A program made the position numbers and the translations under genes. DNA of 64,000 nucleotides. Source: Actinomycetota bacterium. GTDB lineage: Bacteria; Actinomycetota; Actinomycetes; Actinomycetales; Microbacteriaceae. Location of the stretch: assembly GCA_009704945.1 (NCBI GenBank), contig WLDG01000001.1, positions 1 to 64,000 of the forward strand, written 5' to 3'. The notes under the pieces are model-generated. The model was not told the DNA's origin, did no database searches, and saw only the letters and a list, made by a program, of their open reading frames with translations. This document shows, piece after piece, positions 1 through 10,489 of the stretch; within the stretch, counting starts at the first letter, position 1, and each line of letters begins with the position of its first letter.

Positions 1-597
1 AAAGGCGGTGCCGTTCTAGCATCGAATCACTTGTCATTTGTGGATTCAATCTTTTTGCCTCTGAAGGTGAAAAGACCTGTCACCTTTCTGGCCAAGAGTG
101 ACTACTTCACTGGTAAAGGTTTCAAGGGTGCAATTATTCGGTGGTTCTTTAAGTCCACTGGCCAACTGCCAATTGACAGAAGCGGTGGAAAGGCTTCGGA
201 AGACTCTCTAAACACAGGACTGGGAGTCCTAGAGCGACAGCTTTTGCTTGGTATTTATCCAGAAGGCACTCGCTCGCCAGATGGAAAACTCTATCGGGGC
301 CGCACCGGCATAGCGAGAATGATTTTGGAAGCCCAAGTGCCAGTGGTGCCGGTCGCGATGATTGACACCGACCAAGTGCAACCACTGGGTGCTAAGTATC
401 CAAAGATTCACCGAGTCGGCGTGAAGTTTGGTAAGCCACTAGATTTCAGTCGCTTTGCTGGCATGGAAGGTGAGAGAGCAGTCTTGCGTGCTGTCACTGA
501 TCAAATTATTTATCGCATTAAAGAGCTTTCTGGGCAAAGATATGAAGATGTCTATGCATCAACAATCCGCAAACGCATGGCAAGACAAGAGGACTAA
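1..597 (+). CDS. plsC: 1-acyl-sn-glycerol-3-phosphate acyltransferase (PlsC family), 5'-truncated by window edge
   Basis: Open frame continues upstream of the listed start (K G G A V L A S N H L S F V D ...), giving the NHxxxxD acyltransferase motif; YPEGTRSPDG motif downstream. Confidence 0.9.
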   Translation, partial: KGGAVLASNHLSFVDSIFLPLKVKRPVTFLAKSDYFTGKGFKGAIIRWFFKSTGQLPIDRSGGKASEDSLNTGLGVLERQLLLGIYPEGTRSPDGKLYRGRTGIARMILEAQVPVVPVAMIDTDQVQPLGAKYPKIHRVGVKFGKPLDFSRFAGMEGERAVLRAVTDQIIYRIKELSGQRYEDVYASTIRKRMARQED

Positions 598-606
598 GAG
601 GTACTG

Positions 607-1959
607 GTGCAGGACTTTGGATTAGACAACTTCCGCCAACTGGAAGCAAAGCAGCAACCGACCTGGCTTGATGCAAACGCACTGAAGCAGGCTACCGAGG
701 AGCTGTCAAAGTTGCCTCCGTTGGTGTTTGCCGGAGAGGTTGACACTCTTCGCAATCGACTAGCTGAAGCAGCTTCTGGAAGGGCCTTTTTGCTCCAGGG
801 TGGAGACTGTGCGGAGACGTTTGTAGATGCAACGGCTGATCGCATTAGAAACAGAATCAAGACCGTGCTGCAAATGGCCGTAGTTTTGATGTATGGATCT
901 TCGCTGCCAGTGATCAAAATGGGTCGCATGGCAGGGCAGTTTGCTAAGCCAAGATCAAGTGACACTGAAACCAGAGATGGCGTTACTCTGCCGGCTTATC
1001 GCGGTGATGCAGTAAACGGCTACGACTTCACTGAAGAATCAAGACAACATGATCCCCAGCGATTAGTTAGGGCATACCACACGTCGGCTAGCACACTAAA
1101 CCTAATTCGAGCATTCACAACCGGTGGGTTTGCTGACCTTAGAGAAGTGCACGCATGGAATAGAGGTTTTACTGACAACCCTGCTAACAAGCGTTACGAA
1201 ACCATCGCAGGTGATATCGATCGAGCGATGCGCTTTATGGAAGCCTGCGGCGTTGATTCTGCTGAACTTAGATCTACGGAATTCTTCGTTTCTCACGAAG
1301 GCTTGCTCTTTGACTACGAAAGACCCTTGACTCGAATTGATTCGAGAACCTCCACGCCTTATGTAACAAGCGGTCACTTTATCTGGATTGGCGAGAGAAC
1401 TAGACAACTTGATGGTGCTCACGTGGACTTTTTCTCACGCGTTAGAAATCCAATTGGAATTAAGTTGGGACCTTCCACCACCAAGGATCAAGTTCTAAGT
1501 CTGATTGAGAAACTTGACCCAGAACGAGAACCTGGCAGACTCACCCTGATCAGCCGAATGGGGGCTGAGAAGATTAGAGATGTTCTTCCTTCATTGGTTG
1601 AAGCAGTTAGAGACGCGGGTGCGACGCCACTTTGGATTACTGATCCGATGCACGGCAACGGCATCACCACCAAGAACGGATACAAATCACGCAGGTTTGA
1701 TGATGTTATGGACGAAGTCATGGGCTTCTTTGAAGTTCACCGATCCACTGGCACGCACCCTGGCGGGCTTCATGTTGAGCTAACGGGCGATGATGTTGCA
1801 GAATGCTTGGGAGGGTCTGAGCAAATCGACGAGAGCACTCTCGAACAGCGCTACGAGTCTGTTTGTGACCCAAGACTTAACCATATGCAGTCTTTGGAGC
1901 TAGCATTTTTAGTAGCAGAACAGTTGGTTCAAACAACCAGGAGAACAGGTGATCACTGA
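607..1959 (+). CDS. aroG: class II 3-deoxy-7-phosphoheptulonate (DAHP) synthase
   Basis: 450 aa; LLQGGDCAETF, KMGRMAGQFAKPRS, WITDPMHGN, GGLHVELTGDDVAECLGG motifs of type II DAHP synthases. Confidence 0.95.
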   Translation: MQDFGLDNFRQLEAKQQPTWLDANALKQATEELSKLPPLVFAGEVDTLRNRLAEAASGRAFLLQGGDCAETFVDATADRIRNRIKTVLQMAVVLMYGSSLPVIKMGRMAGQFAKPRSSDTETRDGVTLPAYRGDAVNGYDFTEESRQHDPQRLVRAYHTSASTLNLIRAFTTGGFADLREVHAWNRGFTDNPANKRYETIAGDIDRAMRFMEACGVDSAELRSTEFFVSHEGLLFDYERPLTRIDSRTSTPYVTSGHFIWIGERTRQLDGAHVDFFSRVRNPIGIKLGPSTTKDQVLSLIEKLDPEREPGRLTLISRMGAEKIRDVLPSLVEAVRDAGATPLWITDPMHGNGITTKNGYKSRRFDDVMDEVMGFFEVHRSTGTHPGGLHVELTGDDVAECLGGSEQIDESTLEQRYESVCDPRLNHMQSLELAFLVAEQLVQTTRRTGDH

Positions 1960-2287
1960 CCAGGTCAAGACTTGGGTCACTCTAGACCAGGCCGCAGAGC
2001 AACTTGGCGTTAGCACATCCAAGGTCAAACGCTACATAGAAGAGCACGTTTTGTTTGCGGTGAAAATCGACAAGCAGTTGATGATTCCGGCAGACATTAT
2101 TTCCGATAAGGAACCTTTGAGCAGTATTCGCGGAACTATGTTGCAACTGCTTGACCTTGGACTTACGGAAGTAGAAGCCATCGATTGGCTTTATCAAGAT
2201 AATGATGCTCTAGGAGAGACTCCCATGTCAGCTCTACTTAAAGGCCACAAAGCACCGGTTCGGCGCGCAGCCCAAGCACTGGGTTAG
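1949..2287 (+). CDS. Rv2175c-family winged-helix DNA-binding protein
   Basis: 112 aa, N-terminal HTH (LDQAAEQLGVSTSKVKRYIEE) and C-terminal region of Rv2175c type; located next to aroG and idsA. Confidence 0.85.
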   Translation: MITDQVKTWVTLDQAAEQLGVSTSKVKRYIEEHVLFAVKIDKQLMIPADIISDKEPLSSIRGTMLQLLDLGLTEVEAIDWLYQDNDALGETPMSALLKGHKAPVRRAAQALG

Positions 2288-3381
2288 GCCTGTCGGTTAA
2301 TAACCTTCTCTGTCAACACACTGAGCACTTTTCGAGCTTGTGGAGTGACTTCTAAGTTTGCAAGAGCCTCAATTGCGCGATTGGAATGCTCCTCAATCAT
2401 GCGCTCAGTTTTTGCTAAAGCTCCTGAGTCAGTAATTGTTCGGCGCATAAAATCAAGTTGCTCATCCTCTATTTCGCCAGCCATGAGGAGCTCATTGAAA
2501 ATCTTTGAAACACTGGCAGGGACGCTCTCAAGTGTTAGTCCGACCAACACTGTTCGCTTCCCCTCACGCAGATCATCGCCCGCGGGCTTACCAGTGATGG
2601 ATGGATCACCAAAGACCCCCAGCACATCATCGCGAAGCTGAAAAGCTAAACCAAGTGGAATGCCAAATTGGCTAAGCTGCAGGAGCGTTTCATCATCGAC
2701 TCCGCTAAGAGCCGCTCCAATCAAGAGAGGGGCTTCCAGTGAGTATTTTGCAGTCTTATAGAGCATGACGCGATTGGCAATTGCTACAGCTTGACTCGGA
2801 TTACGGGTAGGCGCTGCATTTTCCTCAAGCACATCGAGATACTGACCAGCCATGACTTCAAATCTCATCTGCGAGAACTGCCTGCGGCAGTTTTGTTCAC
2901 TTGCTGGATTGACATCGGTCAAGGCCGACCCAAACAACTCCGAGCTCCAGGCAAGCAGAAGATCGCCTGTTAAGACTGAACCAGCTACTCCAAAGCGAGC
3001 AGACGATCCGGCGTAGGCGTGATCTGAATGCAATTTTTCAAATCTTTTGTGAATTGATGGCTGTCCGCGCCTGGTGTCAGATTGATCTAGTAGGTCATCG
3101 TGGACTAAAGCAGCCGCGTGGAACATCTCAAGAGCTGCCGCCACTCCAACAATTGGCGATTCAAGACTGAGATCCTGCTCAGTTACTTCGCCGGGCTGAT
3201 AGCCAGCCCAGCTCCAATAGCAAAAAAGGGCCCTAAATCGCTTGCCGCCCGCCAACATGGCTTGGGTGTAGTCAATGATTGGGATGAGGTCTTCCGAGAT
3301 TTCGGCCAGCTGGCCTCGTTTTTCATCACAAAAGTCATCTAGCCTCTGCTGCACCAGCTTTAGCAGGAAATCTTGAGACAT
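2284..3381 (-). CDS. polyprenyl (geranylgeranyl-type) diphosphate synthase
   Basis: DDLLDQSDTRRG (first Asp-rich motif) and FQLRDDVLGVFGD (second). Confidence 0.93.
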   Translation of the reverse strand: MSQDFLLKLVQQRLDDFCDEKRGQLAEISEDLIPIIDYTQAMLAGGKRFRALFCYWSWAGYQPGEVTEQDLSLESPIVGVAAALEMFHAAALVHDDLLDQSDTRRGQPSIHKRFEKLHSDHAYAGSSARFGVAGSVLTGDLLLAWSSELFGSALTDVNPASEQNCRRQFSQMRFEVMAGQYLDVLEENAAPTRNPSQAVAIANRVMLYKTAKYSLEAPLLIGAALSGVDDETLLQLSQFGIPLGLAFQLRDDVLGVFGDPSITGKPAGDDLREGKRTVLVGLTLESVPASVSKIFNELLMAGEIEDEQLDFMRRTITDSGALAKTERMIEEHSNRAIEALANLEVTPQARKVLSVLTEKVINRQA

Positions 3382-3388
3382 GAGGAAT

Positions 3389-3394
3389 AGCCTA
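3389..3394 (-). promoter_or_regulatory. candidate -10 (TAGGCT) for leaderless polyprenyl synthase mRNA
   Basis: Minus strand TAGGCT-attcctc-ATG, gap 7 nt, no Shine-Dalgarno possible. Confidence 0.5.
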
Positions 3395-3434
3395 GTGACT
3401 CATTTTTGTTTACAATCAGAGAGAAGGAGGACTA

Positions 3435-3779
3435 ATGGCACTATCAGAACACGAGCAAAGACTGCTAGAGGAGATGGAGCGCAACCTCCTCAAGGAAGAC
3501 GCTGGCCTAGCAGGCAAAGCTAGCCAACTTGGTTCGACCAATAAGAGCGCCGGCAAGCTGGTTGCCGGGGTATTGACCATGTTGATCGGCCTAGGATTGC
3601 TGATTTTTTCGGTAATTATTCAATTTGCCCTATTTGGCGTGGTGGCTTTCGTGGTCATGGTTATGGGGCTGGTAATCGCAAGCACCAATTTCCACCTCCC
3701 AGAGATGCCAAAGGCTAAAAACCAGCGCTCCGCCAGTTATTTCGAGGACCGCTGGAACCAGCGGTTCAATGGCGAATAA
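3435..3779 (+). CDS. DUF3040 membrane protein
   Basis: MALSEHEQRLLEEMERNLLKED N-terminus typical of DUF3040; two TM segments; AGGAGG RBS. Confidence 0.88.
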   Translation: MALSEHEQRLLEEMERNLLKEDAGLAGKASQLGSTNKSAGKLVAGVLTMLIGLGLLIFSVIIQFALFGVVAFVVMVMGLVIASTNFHLPEMPKAKNQRSASYFEDRWNQRFNGE

Positions 3780-3800
3780 GCCCTAAGTTTTACCCCTAAA

Positions 3801-3824
3801 CCCCCGAGAAATCGGGGGTTTTTT
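3801..3824 (+). terminator. rho-independent terminator
   Basis: CCCCCGA-GAAA-TCGGGGG followed by TTTTTT. Confidence 0.9.
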
Positions 3825-3864
3825 CTATATCAAAATGTGATATAAATCTGCCCATATTTGTATC

Positions 3865-3894
3865 AAAGTGGGGGAAAGTGGAGTAAAGTGGAGG
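3865..3894 (+). promoter_or_regulatory. MraZ-binding repeats (three 10-bp direct repeats)
   Basis: AAAGTGGGGG AAAGTGGAGT AAAGTGGAGG immediately upstream of mraZ; matches the known 10-bp-periodic TGGGN/TGGAN MraZ operator architecture. Confidence 0.85.
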
Positions 3895-3918
3895 ACATTA
3901 GGGAAGGGGAGGGCCGCA

Positions 3919-4350
3919 ATGCTGCTTGGCACACACAGCCCCCGATTGGACGACAAGGGTCGTCTGATCCTTCCCGCAAAGTTCCGCGATGAATTAGCCG
4001 AAGGTGTCGTGATCACTCGTGGTCAGGAGCGATGCCTTTACGTCTTCTCCAAGCGCGAATTTGCTGGTGTCCATGAAAAAATCCGGCAAGCTCCAGTCAC
4101 CTCAGAGGACGCTCGCAAGTATTTGCGAGTGTTCCTCTCTGGTGCGACTGACGAGATTCCAGACAAGCAGGGCAGAGTCCTGTTACCTCAGATTCTTCGC
4201 GAGTACGCGGGACTGAACAAGGAACTCACCATCATCGGGGTTGGTGCCAGGGCAGAAATTTGGGATGCCACGAGCTGGCAGAAGTACTTAGCAAGCAACG
4301 AAGAAACATTCGCCACTCAAGCTGAGGAGGTGATTCCGGGTCTGTTCTGA
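3919..4350 (+). CDS. mraZ: transcriptional regulator MraZ
   Basis: [26 protein letters not shown]; internal ATG 3919 preferred over ORF start 3868, which lies inside the MraZ boxes. Confidence 0.95.
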   Translation: MLLGTHSPRLDDKGRLILPAKFRDELAEGVVITRGQERCLYVFSKREFAGVHEKIRQAPVTSEDARKYLRVFLSGATDEIPDKQGRVLLPQILREYAGLNKELTIIGVGARAEIWDATSWQKYLASNEETFATQAEEVIPGLF

Positions 4351-4464
4351 CCCTGCATTCAAGTCCTTGGCCGAACCGGCTTTCTTCCCCTAAGTCGGAC
4401 AGTGTGGAAACCAAGCCCACAACTCGGACAGGGATCTGGATGCAGGGAGAGATCCCAAAATGTC

Positions 4465-5421
4465 ATGAACCAAATCGCTAATCTCCACGAACCTGTAATG
4501 CTTCACCGCTGCTTAGACCTACTAGCTTCCTCGCTGCACGGCAGCAATCCGGTGGTAATTGATGCAACTTTGGGTCTTGGTGGCCACACCGAAGCTCTGT
4601 TGAGCTCTCACCCGACTCTGACAGTTATTGGTTTTGATCGAGATCCAGTTGCACTGGAATTGGCCAGTGAAAGATTGAGCAAGTTCGGGGAGCGCTTCAG
4701 AGGAGTGCTTGCTACATATGACCAAATCCAAAGCGTTTTGGACGAGCTCGGGATTTCCTCTGTCCAAGGAGTCCTATTTGATTTGGGCGTCTCCTCCATG
4801 CAGTTGGATTCAGCTGAGCGGGGCTTCGCATACGCCCAAGATGCCCCACTGGATATGCGCATGGATCAAACTCAGGGCACATCAGCCGCGGAACTTCTTG
4901 GCTCTGCAACTGAAGATGAATTGGCAAGAATATTTAGAGTCTTTGGTGAAGAAAGATACGCAAACCCAATTGCTAGAGCGATTGTCCGTGAGCGCTCGGT
5001 AATTCCAATCACCACGTCAGCACAGCTCAATCGGATTGTTGAGTCAGTGGTTCCAAAGGCTCCAGGTAAGCAAAGTGGTCACCCTGCAAAGCGGGTATAT
5101 CAAGCTTTGCGTATCGCGGTGAACAATGAACTCGCCATTTTGAGTGATGCAATCCCACAGGCCATTGATGCGCTTGATGTTGGTGGGCGAATCGTAGTTC
5201 TGAGCTATCACTCTCTCGAAGACGCAATTGTTAAGCAGGCTTTCCAAAGTGCCGCAACATCTTCCACTCCAATTGAGTTGCCAATTGAACTTCCTGGATC
5301 AGGACCAAGACTTCGCGTAATCACCAAGGGTGTTGAACGCGCTAGCGAAATCGAACTAAGTCAAAACCCACGTGCAGCATCGGCTCGTCTGCGCGCGGCA
5401 GAAAAGCTGGAGGCAGCCTAA
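4465..5421 (+). CDS. rsmH: 16S rRNA (cytosine1402-N4)-methyltransferase
   Basis: HEPVMLHRCLDLL, DATLGLGGHTEALL, DLGVSSMQLD motifs; start assigned at MNQIANLHEPV. Confidence 0.95.
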   Translation: MNQIANLHEPVMLHRCLDLLASSLHGSNPVVIDATLGLGGHTEALLSSHPTLTVIGFDRDPVALELASERLSKFGERFRGVLATYDQIQSVLDELGISSVQGVLFDLGVSSMQLDSAERGFAYAQDAPLDMRMDQTQGTSAAELLGSATEDELARIFRVFGEERYANPIARAIVRERSVIPITTSAQLNRIVESVVPKAPGKQSGHPAKRVYQALRIAVNNELAILSDAIPQAIDALDVGGRIVVLSYHSLEDAIVKQAFQSAATSSTPIELPIELPGSGPRLRVITKGVERASEIELSQNPRAASARLRAAEKLEAA

Positions 5422-5936
5422 TGAAACTAATGATGTTAAGTGCTAATGAGGCAAAAAAGTTGAGGCCCGGTCTGTTAACCGGACTGCTTCTGGTGATGGG
5501 CATAATTCTGGTTCAGTTAGTTCAGTTAGGCCTAAACATGGCCCTGACACAGGACGCCTACTACTTGAGCAAACTCTCTGGCGAGAAAAGGCAGTTAGCG
5601 ACAGAAGTTCAAATCATCCAGGAGCAGGTAGATTCTCTGGCTTCCCCGCAGAATTTAGCGGACGCGGCTAATCGTCTGGGAATGGTCGCAAATCCCTCAT
5701 CAGTTCTAATCGACATCGTCAACGACAAAATTTACGGCGTACCAAGACCAGCGCAAGCTCAGTCTTCGGCAGCCAGTGCGAATCTGGTTGCCAATTCAGC
5801 CATGGTCAGCGTGAGCGAGTTCAATCCAGCCACTGTTGCCTCTGCTCAAGTGGAAACCAGTGTGGCAGAGTCCGCTCTAAACGGCTCTCAAGTAACTTTG
5901 GTAGCAGGACAAATACCAGCATCACCAACCAGGTAG
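5421..5936 (+). CDS. ftsL: FtsL-like septum formation protein (single TM plus coiled coil)
   Basis: Position between rsmH and ftsI; TM then heptad-rich segment; weak primary sequence. Confidence 0.7.
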   Translation: MKLMMLSANEAKKLRPGLLTGLLLVMGIILVQLVQLGLNMALTQDAYYLSKLSGEKRQLATEVQIIQEQVDSLASPQNLADAANRLGMVANPSSVLIDIVNDKIYGVPRPAQAQSSAASANLVANSAMVSVSEFNPATVASAQVETSVAESALNGSQVTLVAGQIPASPTR

Positions 5937-5942
5937 GCATTC

Positions 5943-7715
5943 ATGGGCAATCACGCAAGCGTGAATCGTCGCCTTTCCGTCTTTGCACTACTCCTGGTTT
6001 TACTGGTTTCAGCACTTGGAATCCGATTAGTTGACTACCAAATTGTTCGTGCCGATGAAATCAGAGCTGAATCACTCGAAAGTCGAAAAGAAACTAGAAC
6101 ACTGACCGCACTCCGTGGAGACATCCGTGATGCCAATGGTGAAGTGCTAGCCAGAACGGTTTTTCGCTATGACATCAATGCCGCGCCAAAGAACGTGGGT
6201 CCAGTAATTCGCTACATGGACGGCAACAGAACCGAAATTAGCGTTGAGGCGGCAGCTGACGAATTGGCCAGAGTTCTGGGTCTTGCACCTGAAGAAGTCC
6301 TATCAAAATTGGCAGGGGAATCGGCCTATTCCAATTTGGCTAAGAAAGTAGACGCGACCGTCTACAACCAAATTAGAGAGCTCGACATCCCATGGATCTA
6401 TTGGGACCGATTCGCATATCGTCTTTATCCAAATGGTGCTGTGGCTGGCAATGTCCTAGGTTTTGTCAGTAGCGATGGAACTCCTCTCGCTGGACTCGAA
6501 CGTCAGTACAACACCTGTCTGGCCGGTGTTGATGGACAAGAAACTTATGAGAGATCAGCAGAAGGTGTTCGCATCCCAACTTCCAACGTGGTTACCCAGC
6601 CAACTCAAGACGGTGGAAATCTGAATTTGAGCATTGACTCCAATCTCCAATTCTTTGCTCAGCAAGTGCTTGCCAAATCTGTTTCAGATTTGAACGCAGA
6701 GTGGGGTAGTGCAATCGTTGTTGAAGTGAAAACGGGTCGGATTCTAGCCGCGGCTGAGGCTCCGACCGTCGATCCAAACGACCCAGGGGCATCAAAAGCA
6801 CAAGATCGTGGAAGCAGAATTATGCAATTTGCTTTCGAGCCTGGATCAATTATGAAATCACTTTCAACTGCAATGGTTTTGGATAGCAAGTCCGCAACAA
6901 TTTATGAGACTGTAAATTCACCTGATCGACTGCAACTGAAGTACGGCGAGTCAATCAAAGACAGCTTTAATCATGAGCCTTTTCAGCTCACACTCGCTGG
7001 TGTTTTGAGGTACAGCTCTAACACCGGCATGTACTCATTTGGTATGAGAGTCGATGAAAAGACTCGATTCAATTACCTGCAGAAGTTTGGATTTGGCAAA
7101 ACAACCGATCTTAACTTTGAAGGTGAAAGCTCGGGAATTCTGAGGCCATATGACGAATGGCAATATGCCGATCGCTATACCCATCTCTTTGGGCAGGGAG
7201 TGGCTGTAACTCCGCTTCAAATGGCATTTGCCTACCAGGCACTAGCCAACGAAGGGGTGCGACTTAGTCCAAGTCTGGTTGATAGCTGCGTCACTCCAAG
7301 TGGGGAAGTTATCTACTCTCCAGAAAGAAAGAGCACCAGGGTAATAAGCGAAGAAGCTGCAAATATGAATCTGCAGCTCATGGAAAAGGTTGTTGAATTC
7401 GGAGGCGTTGGAAAGCTTGCAGGGATTCCCGGTTATCGAGTGGCAGGAAAGACTGGGACTGCTGAAATTCGCGAGGGGGCAGGTTACGGAGAGCGTTTCG
7501 CCATCTCATTCTTTGGGGTAGCGCCGGTAGAGGATCCTAGATTTGTGGTTGGTGTAACAATTTACAAGCCAGTTGGTGAAACCAACTCGGTGAAAGCCAC
7601 GGGCCCCTTCCGTTCAATCATGCAGCAAGCACTGAAGCACTATCGAGTGCCACCCTCTACCTCCAAGCCACGCGATGATATTCCTTCAAACAGATTTGGC
7701 AAGACTGGTGAGTAA
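5943..7715 (+). CDS. ftsI: peptidoglycan transpeptidase FtsI / PBP3
   Basis: FEPGSIMKS (SxxK), YSSNTG (SxN), KTGTAE (KTG) penicillin-binding motifs. Confidence 0.95.
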   Translation: MGNHASVNRRLSVFALLLVLLVSALGIRLVDYQIVRADEIRAESLESRKETRTLTALRGDIRDANGEVLARTVFRYDINAAPKNVGPVIRYMDGNRTEISVEAAADELARVLGLAPEEVLSKLAGESAYSNLAKKVDATVYNQIRELDIPWIYWDRFAYRLYPNGAVAGNVLGFVSSDGTPLAGLERQYNTCLAGVDGQETYERSAEGVRIPTSNVVTQPTQDGGNLNLSIDSNLQFFAQQVLAKSVSDLNAEWGSAIVVEVKTGRILAAAEAPTVDPNDPGASKAQDRGSRIMQFAFEPGSIMKSLSTAMVLDSKSATIYETVNSPDRLQLKYGESIKDSFNHEPFQLTLAGVLRYSSNTGMYSFGMRVDEKTRFNYLQKFGFGKTTDLNFEGESSGILRPYDEWQYADRYTHLFGQGVAVTPLQMAFAYQALANEGVRLSPSLVDSCVTPSGEVIYSPERKSTRVISEEAANMNLQLMEKVVEFGGVGKLAGIPGYRVAGKTGTAEIREGAGYGERFAISFFGVAPVEDPRFVVGVTIYKPVGETNSVKATGPFRSIMQQALKHYRVPPSTSKPRDDIPSNRFGKTGE

Positions 7716-9111
7716 CTTAGGCCTTCTAGCCAAGCACTTTAGCTGCGACCTGCAAGGCGACCAAGGGGTAGAGCTGAGCTCGGTGTGCATGTCTTCAATA
7801 TTCGCGCAACCGGGAAGCCTTTTTATTGCAACCCAAGGAGCCAAAGAACATGGCATAACTTTTCTGTCTGAAGCCATGAAAAATGGTGCGGTGGCAGTAC
7901 TTACTGATCGACCCGGTGACTATCAAATTCCCGCTCTGATTCACCCAAATCCTCGTCAAATTGCAGGACACATAGCTAGAGAGATTTATAACACCCCCAA
8001 ACATGGCTTGTTCGCTGTTACCGGAACTAATGGCAAAACTTCTACAACTTTTTATCTTCAGAGAATTCTTGTGGCCCTTGGCCGACCAACTGGTCTTCTA
8101 TCAAGTGCAGCACAGATCATTGGGGATAAGGAGATGTTGAGTGAGCTAACGACTCCAGAAGCCCCAAGGCTGCACGATCTTCTAAGCAAGATGAGAACTG
8201 CCGGGCAACCATCTGCCGCTGTAGAAGTCTCCGCTCAAGCGCTGGTGCGAAACAGGATAGACGGTCTGCATTTTGATGTTGCTGGTTTTTCCAACCTTTC
8301 GCGGGACCATTTAGACGACTTCGGCACAATGGAAAACTATCTCGAAGCTAAAGCCAAGCTATTCACTTCTGATTTCGCCGCCAAGGCAGTTATCAATGTT
8401 GAGGACCAATACGGTCATGAGCTTTTGGAAAAAATTACCATCAACAAAGTGGGACTAGGTGTTGGGCTGGACTATCAGGCCGAATATGTCCATGGCACAC
8501 TGACGATCTCAGGCAAACAGAGTCTGTCGCTTCCTTTTGATCAAGGGAAGTTGATGGCCAAGAACTATGCACTTGCTCTAGTTATGTTGTTGGAGTCGGG
8601 CATAGCTCCTGGTGATTTGGTTAGGGCATCAGCGGAAGTAAACAAGCAGATTCCAGGAAGATTAGAGCGTGTTAGCCCGGGGAACCCACCTGTGTTTGTT
8701 GATTACGCTCACACTCCAGCAGGGGTTGAATCTGCCGTTGAAGAATTGTCAGAGAAATTTCGTGAGCTAACGGTGGTGCTAGGCGCTTCTGGTAATCGCG
8801 ATCAAGGAAAGAGACCGGAAATGGCGAGAGCTTGTCAGAAAGCCCGACGGCTTATTGTCACTGACCAACATCCGCGAGATGAAGACCCAGCCCTTATTCG
8901 CCATGCCTTGATGCAGGCTGCCAGAGAAAGCAACATTGACGCTATTGAGGAACCAGATCCGACGAAGGCAATCCAAAAAGCTATATCACTCGCTGGTGCC
9001 GGAGCTGTGCTGTGGTGTGGGCCTGGGCAACTGAAATACCGTGAAATTCAGGGCAGCAAAATTCCTTTTGATGCGATAGCTGTAGCCAGAGCGGCGGTGG
9101 ACGGTGCTTAG
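7708..9111 (+). CDS. murE: UDP-MurNAc-tripeptide synthetase
   Basis: TGTNGKTSTTF P-loop, DHLDDFGTMENYL; likely GTG start 7708 overlapping the ftsI stop. Confidence 0.93.
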   Translation: MSNLGLLAKHFSCDLQGDQGVELSSVCMSSIFAQPGSLFIATQGAKEHGITFLSEAMKNGAVAVLTDRPGDYQIPALIHPNPRQIAGHIAREIYNTPKHGLFAVTGTNGKTSTTFYLQRILVALGRPTGLLSSAAQIIGDKEMLSELTTPEAPRLHDLLSKMRTAGQPSAAVEVSAQALVRNRIDGLHFDVAGFSNLSRDHLDDFGTMENYLEAKAKLFTSDFAAKAVINVEDQYGHELLEKITINKVGLGVGLDYQAEYVHGTLTISGKQSLSLPFDQGKLMAKNYALALVMLLESGIAPGDLVRASAEVNKQIPGRLERVSPGNPPVFVDYAHTPAGVESAVEELSEKFRELTVVLGASGNRDQGKRPEMARACQKARRLIVTDQHPRDEDPALIRHALMQAARESNIDAIEEPDPTKAIQKAISLAGAGAVLWCGPGQLKYREIQGSKIPFDAIAVARAAVDGA

Positions 9112-10489
9112 TCTCTCACTTAATGAAATCGCCAGAGCAATTGATGGCGAAATAGTCTCTGGCAATGGAAACAAAACAGTTTCAGGAACGGTCGAGACGG
9201 ATTCGCGTCTAATCGCGCAGGGTGGAATTTTCTTTGCCAAACTTGGCGAGAAGGAGGATGGGCACGCCTATCTTGCAGATGTGGAAAAAGCTGGAGCAAG
9301 TTTGGCAATTGTTTCTAGACCAAATACCCAAGTAGCTTTAGATCAGATTCTTGTCAAAGACACAGTTGAAGCTCTCAGTCAGCTCGCTGGCTATGTTTTA
9401 GAAAAAGTCAGAAGTAAGGGCCAACTTCAAGTTATCGGAATCACCGGGTCCAACGGCAAAACGTCCACAAAGAACTTTCTGCATGCCATGCTCCAGAGAC
9501 ATGGTGAGACCATTGCGCCAGTTGCTTCGTTCAATAACGAAGTTGGGTTGCCAATCACTGTTTTGAGAATTACCGAGCAAACCAAATTCCTGATTCTTGA
9601 GCTTGGCGCAGCAGGCCTAGGAAGCATCGAGAGTTTGGCCCGCTGGACCAAACCTGACATTGGAGTTCAGCTAAAGGTTGGAATGGCTCACGCTGGTGAG
9701 TTTGGCGGCATAGATCAAACTGCACGAATTAAAGCTGAAATGATGCCTTACATACGGACTACGGCAATACTCAACTTCGACGATCCGCGGGTAAATCGTT
9801 TTGAGTTCAGCGGTAAACGAGTGGGATTCGGTTTTGCAAGTGAGAGTTCTTTCCGGTTAATTTCGACGGAGCTTACGCTTGCTGGTACAAAAGTTGTGTT
9901 CGAGCACTCCGGGAGTACTTTCTCAGCGAATCTAAAAGTGCTCGGAGAGCATCAAGCCATGAACCTATTGGCCGCGATTGCAGTTGCGACCGAGCTTGGC
10001 GTAGACATTCACGATTCGATTGCTAGCGCCGAATCTCTTGAGTACGCAGAGCGCTGGCGCATGCAACTCATGAAATCACCAGATGGAATCTGGATCATCA
10101 ATGATGCTTACAATGCGTCACCTGATTCCATGCGAGCTGCACTTCAAACCTTAGCTGTCTTGGGAAAAACTGGGCATCGCACTGTTGCTATTTTGGGATT
10201 CATGGCCGAGCTAGGAGAGTACTCCGCCGAAGAACACGATTCAATTGGTCGCTTGGTTGTCAGATTGAACATTGACAAGTTGTTTGTTGTTGGGGCTGAA
10301 GCCAAGCTTCTACACATGGCTGCCAGCCAGGAGGGGAGCTGGGATGGCGAGAGTGAATTCATCGAAGATGCCGGAAAAGCCCTGGAGGTAATTCGCGACA
10401 AGCTAGTTCCGGGCGATGTGGTGCTGGTGAAGGCAAGTAATATCGCCGGGTTGAGGTTCCTGGGAGACGAATTGGCGGGTGTGAAGTGA
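9104..10489 (+). CDS. murF: UDP-MurNAc-pentapeptide synthetase
   Basis: [28 protein letters not shown]. Confidence 0.95.
   Translation: MLSLSLNEIARAIDGEIVSGNGNKTVSGTVETDSRLIAQGGIFFAKLGEKEDGHAYLADVEKAGASLAIVSRPNTQVALDQILVKDTVEALSQLAGYVLEKVRSKGQLQVIGITGSNGKTSTKNFLHAMLQRHGETIAPVASFNNEVGLPITVLRITEQTKFLILELGAAGLGSIESLARWTKPDIGVQLKVGMAHAGEFGGIDQTARIKAEMMPYIRTTAILNFDDPRVNRFEFSGKRVGFGFASESSFRLISTELTLAGTKVVFEHSGSTFSANLKVLGEHQAMNLLAAIAVATELGVDIHDSIASAESLEYAERWRMQLMKSPDGIWIINDAYNASPDSMRAALQTLAVLGKTGHRTVAILGFMAELGEYSAEEHDSIGRLVVRLNIDKLFVVGAEAKLLHMAASQEGSWDGESEFIEDAGKALEVIRDKLVPGDVVLVKASNIAGLRFLGDELAGVK

Noticed and set aside
3865-3894. Short tandem repeats considered as CRISPR or VNTR
   Set aside because: 10-bp unit, three copies, no spacers, upstream of mraZ; explained by MraZ boxes
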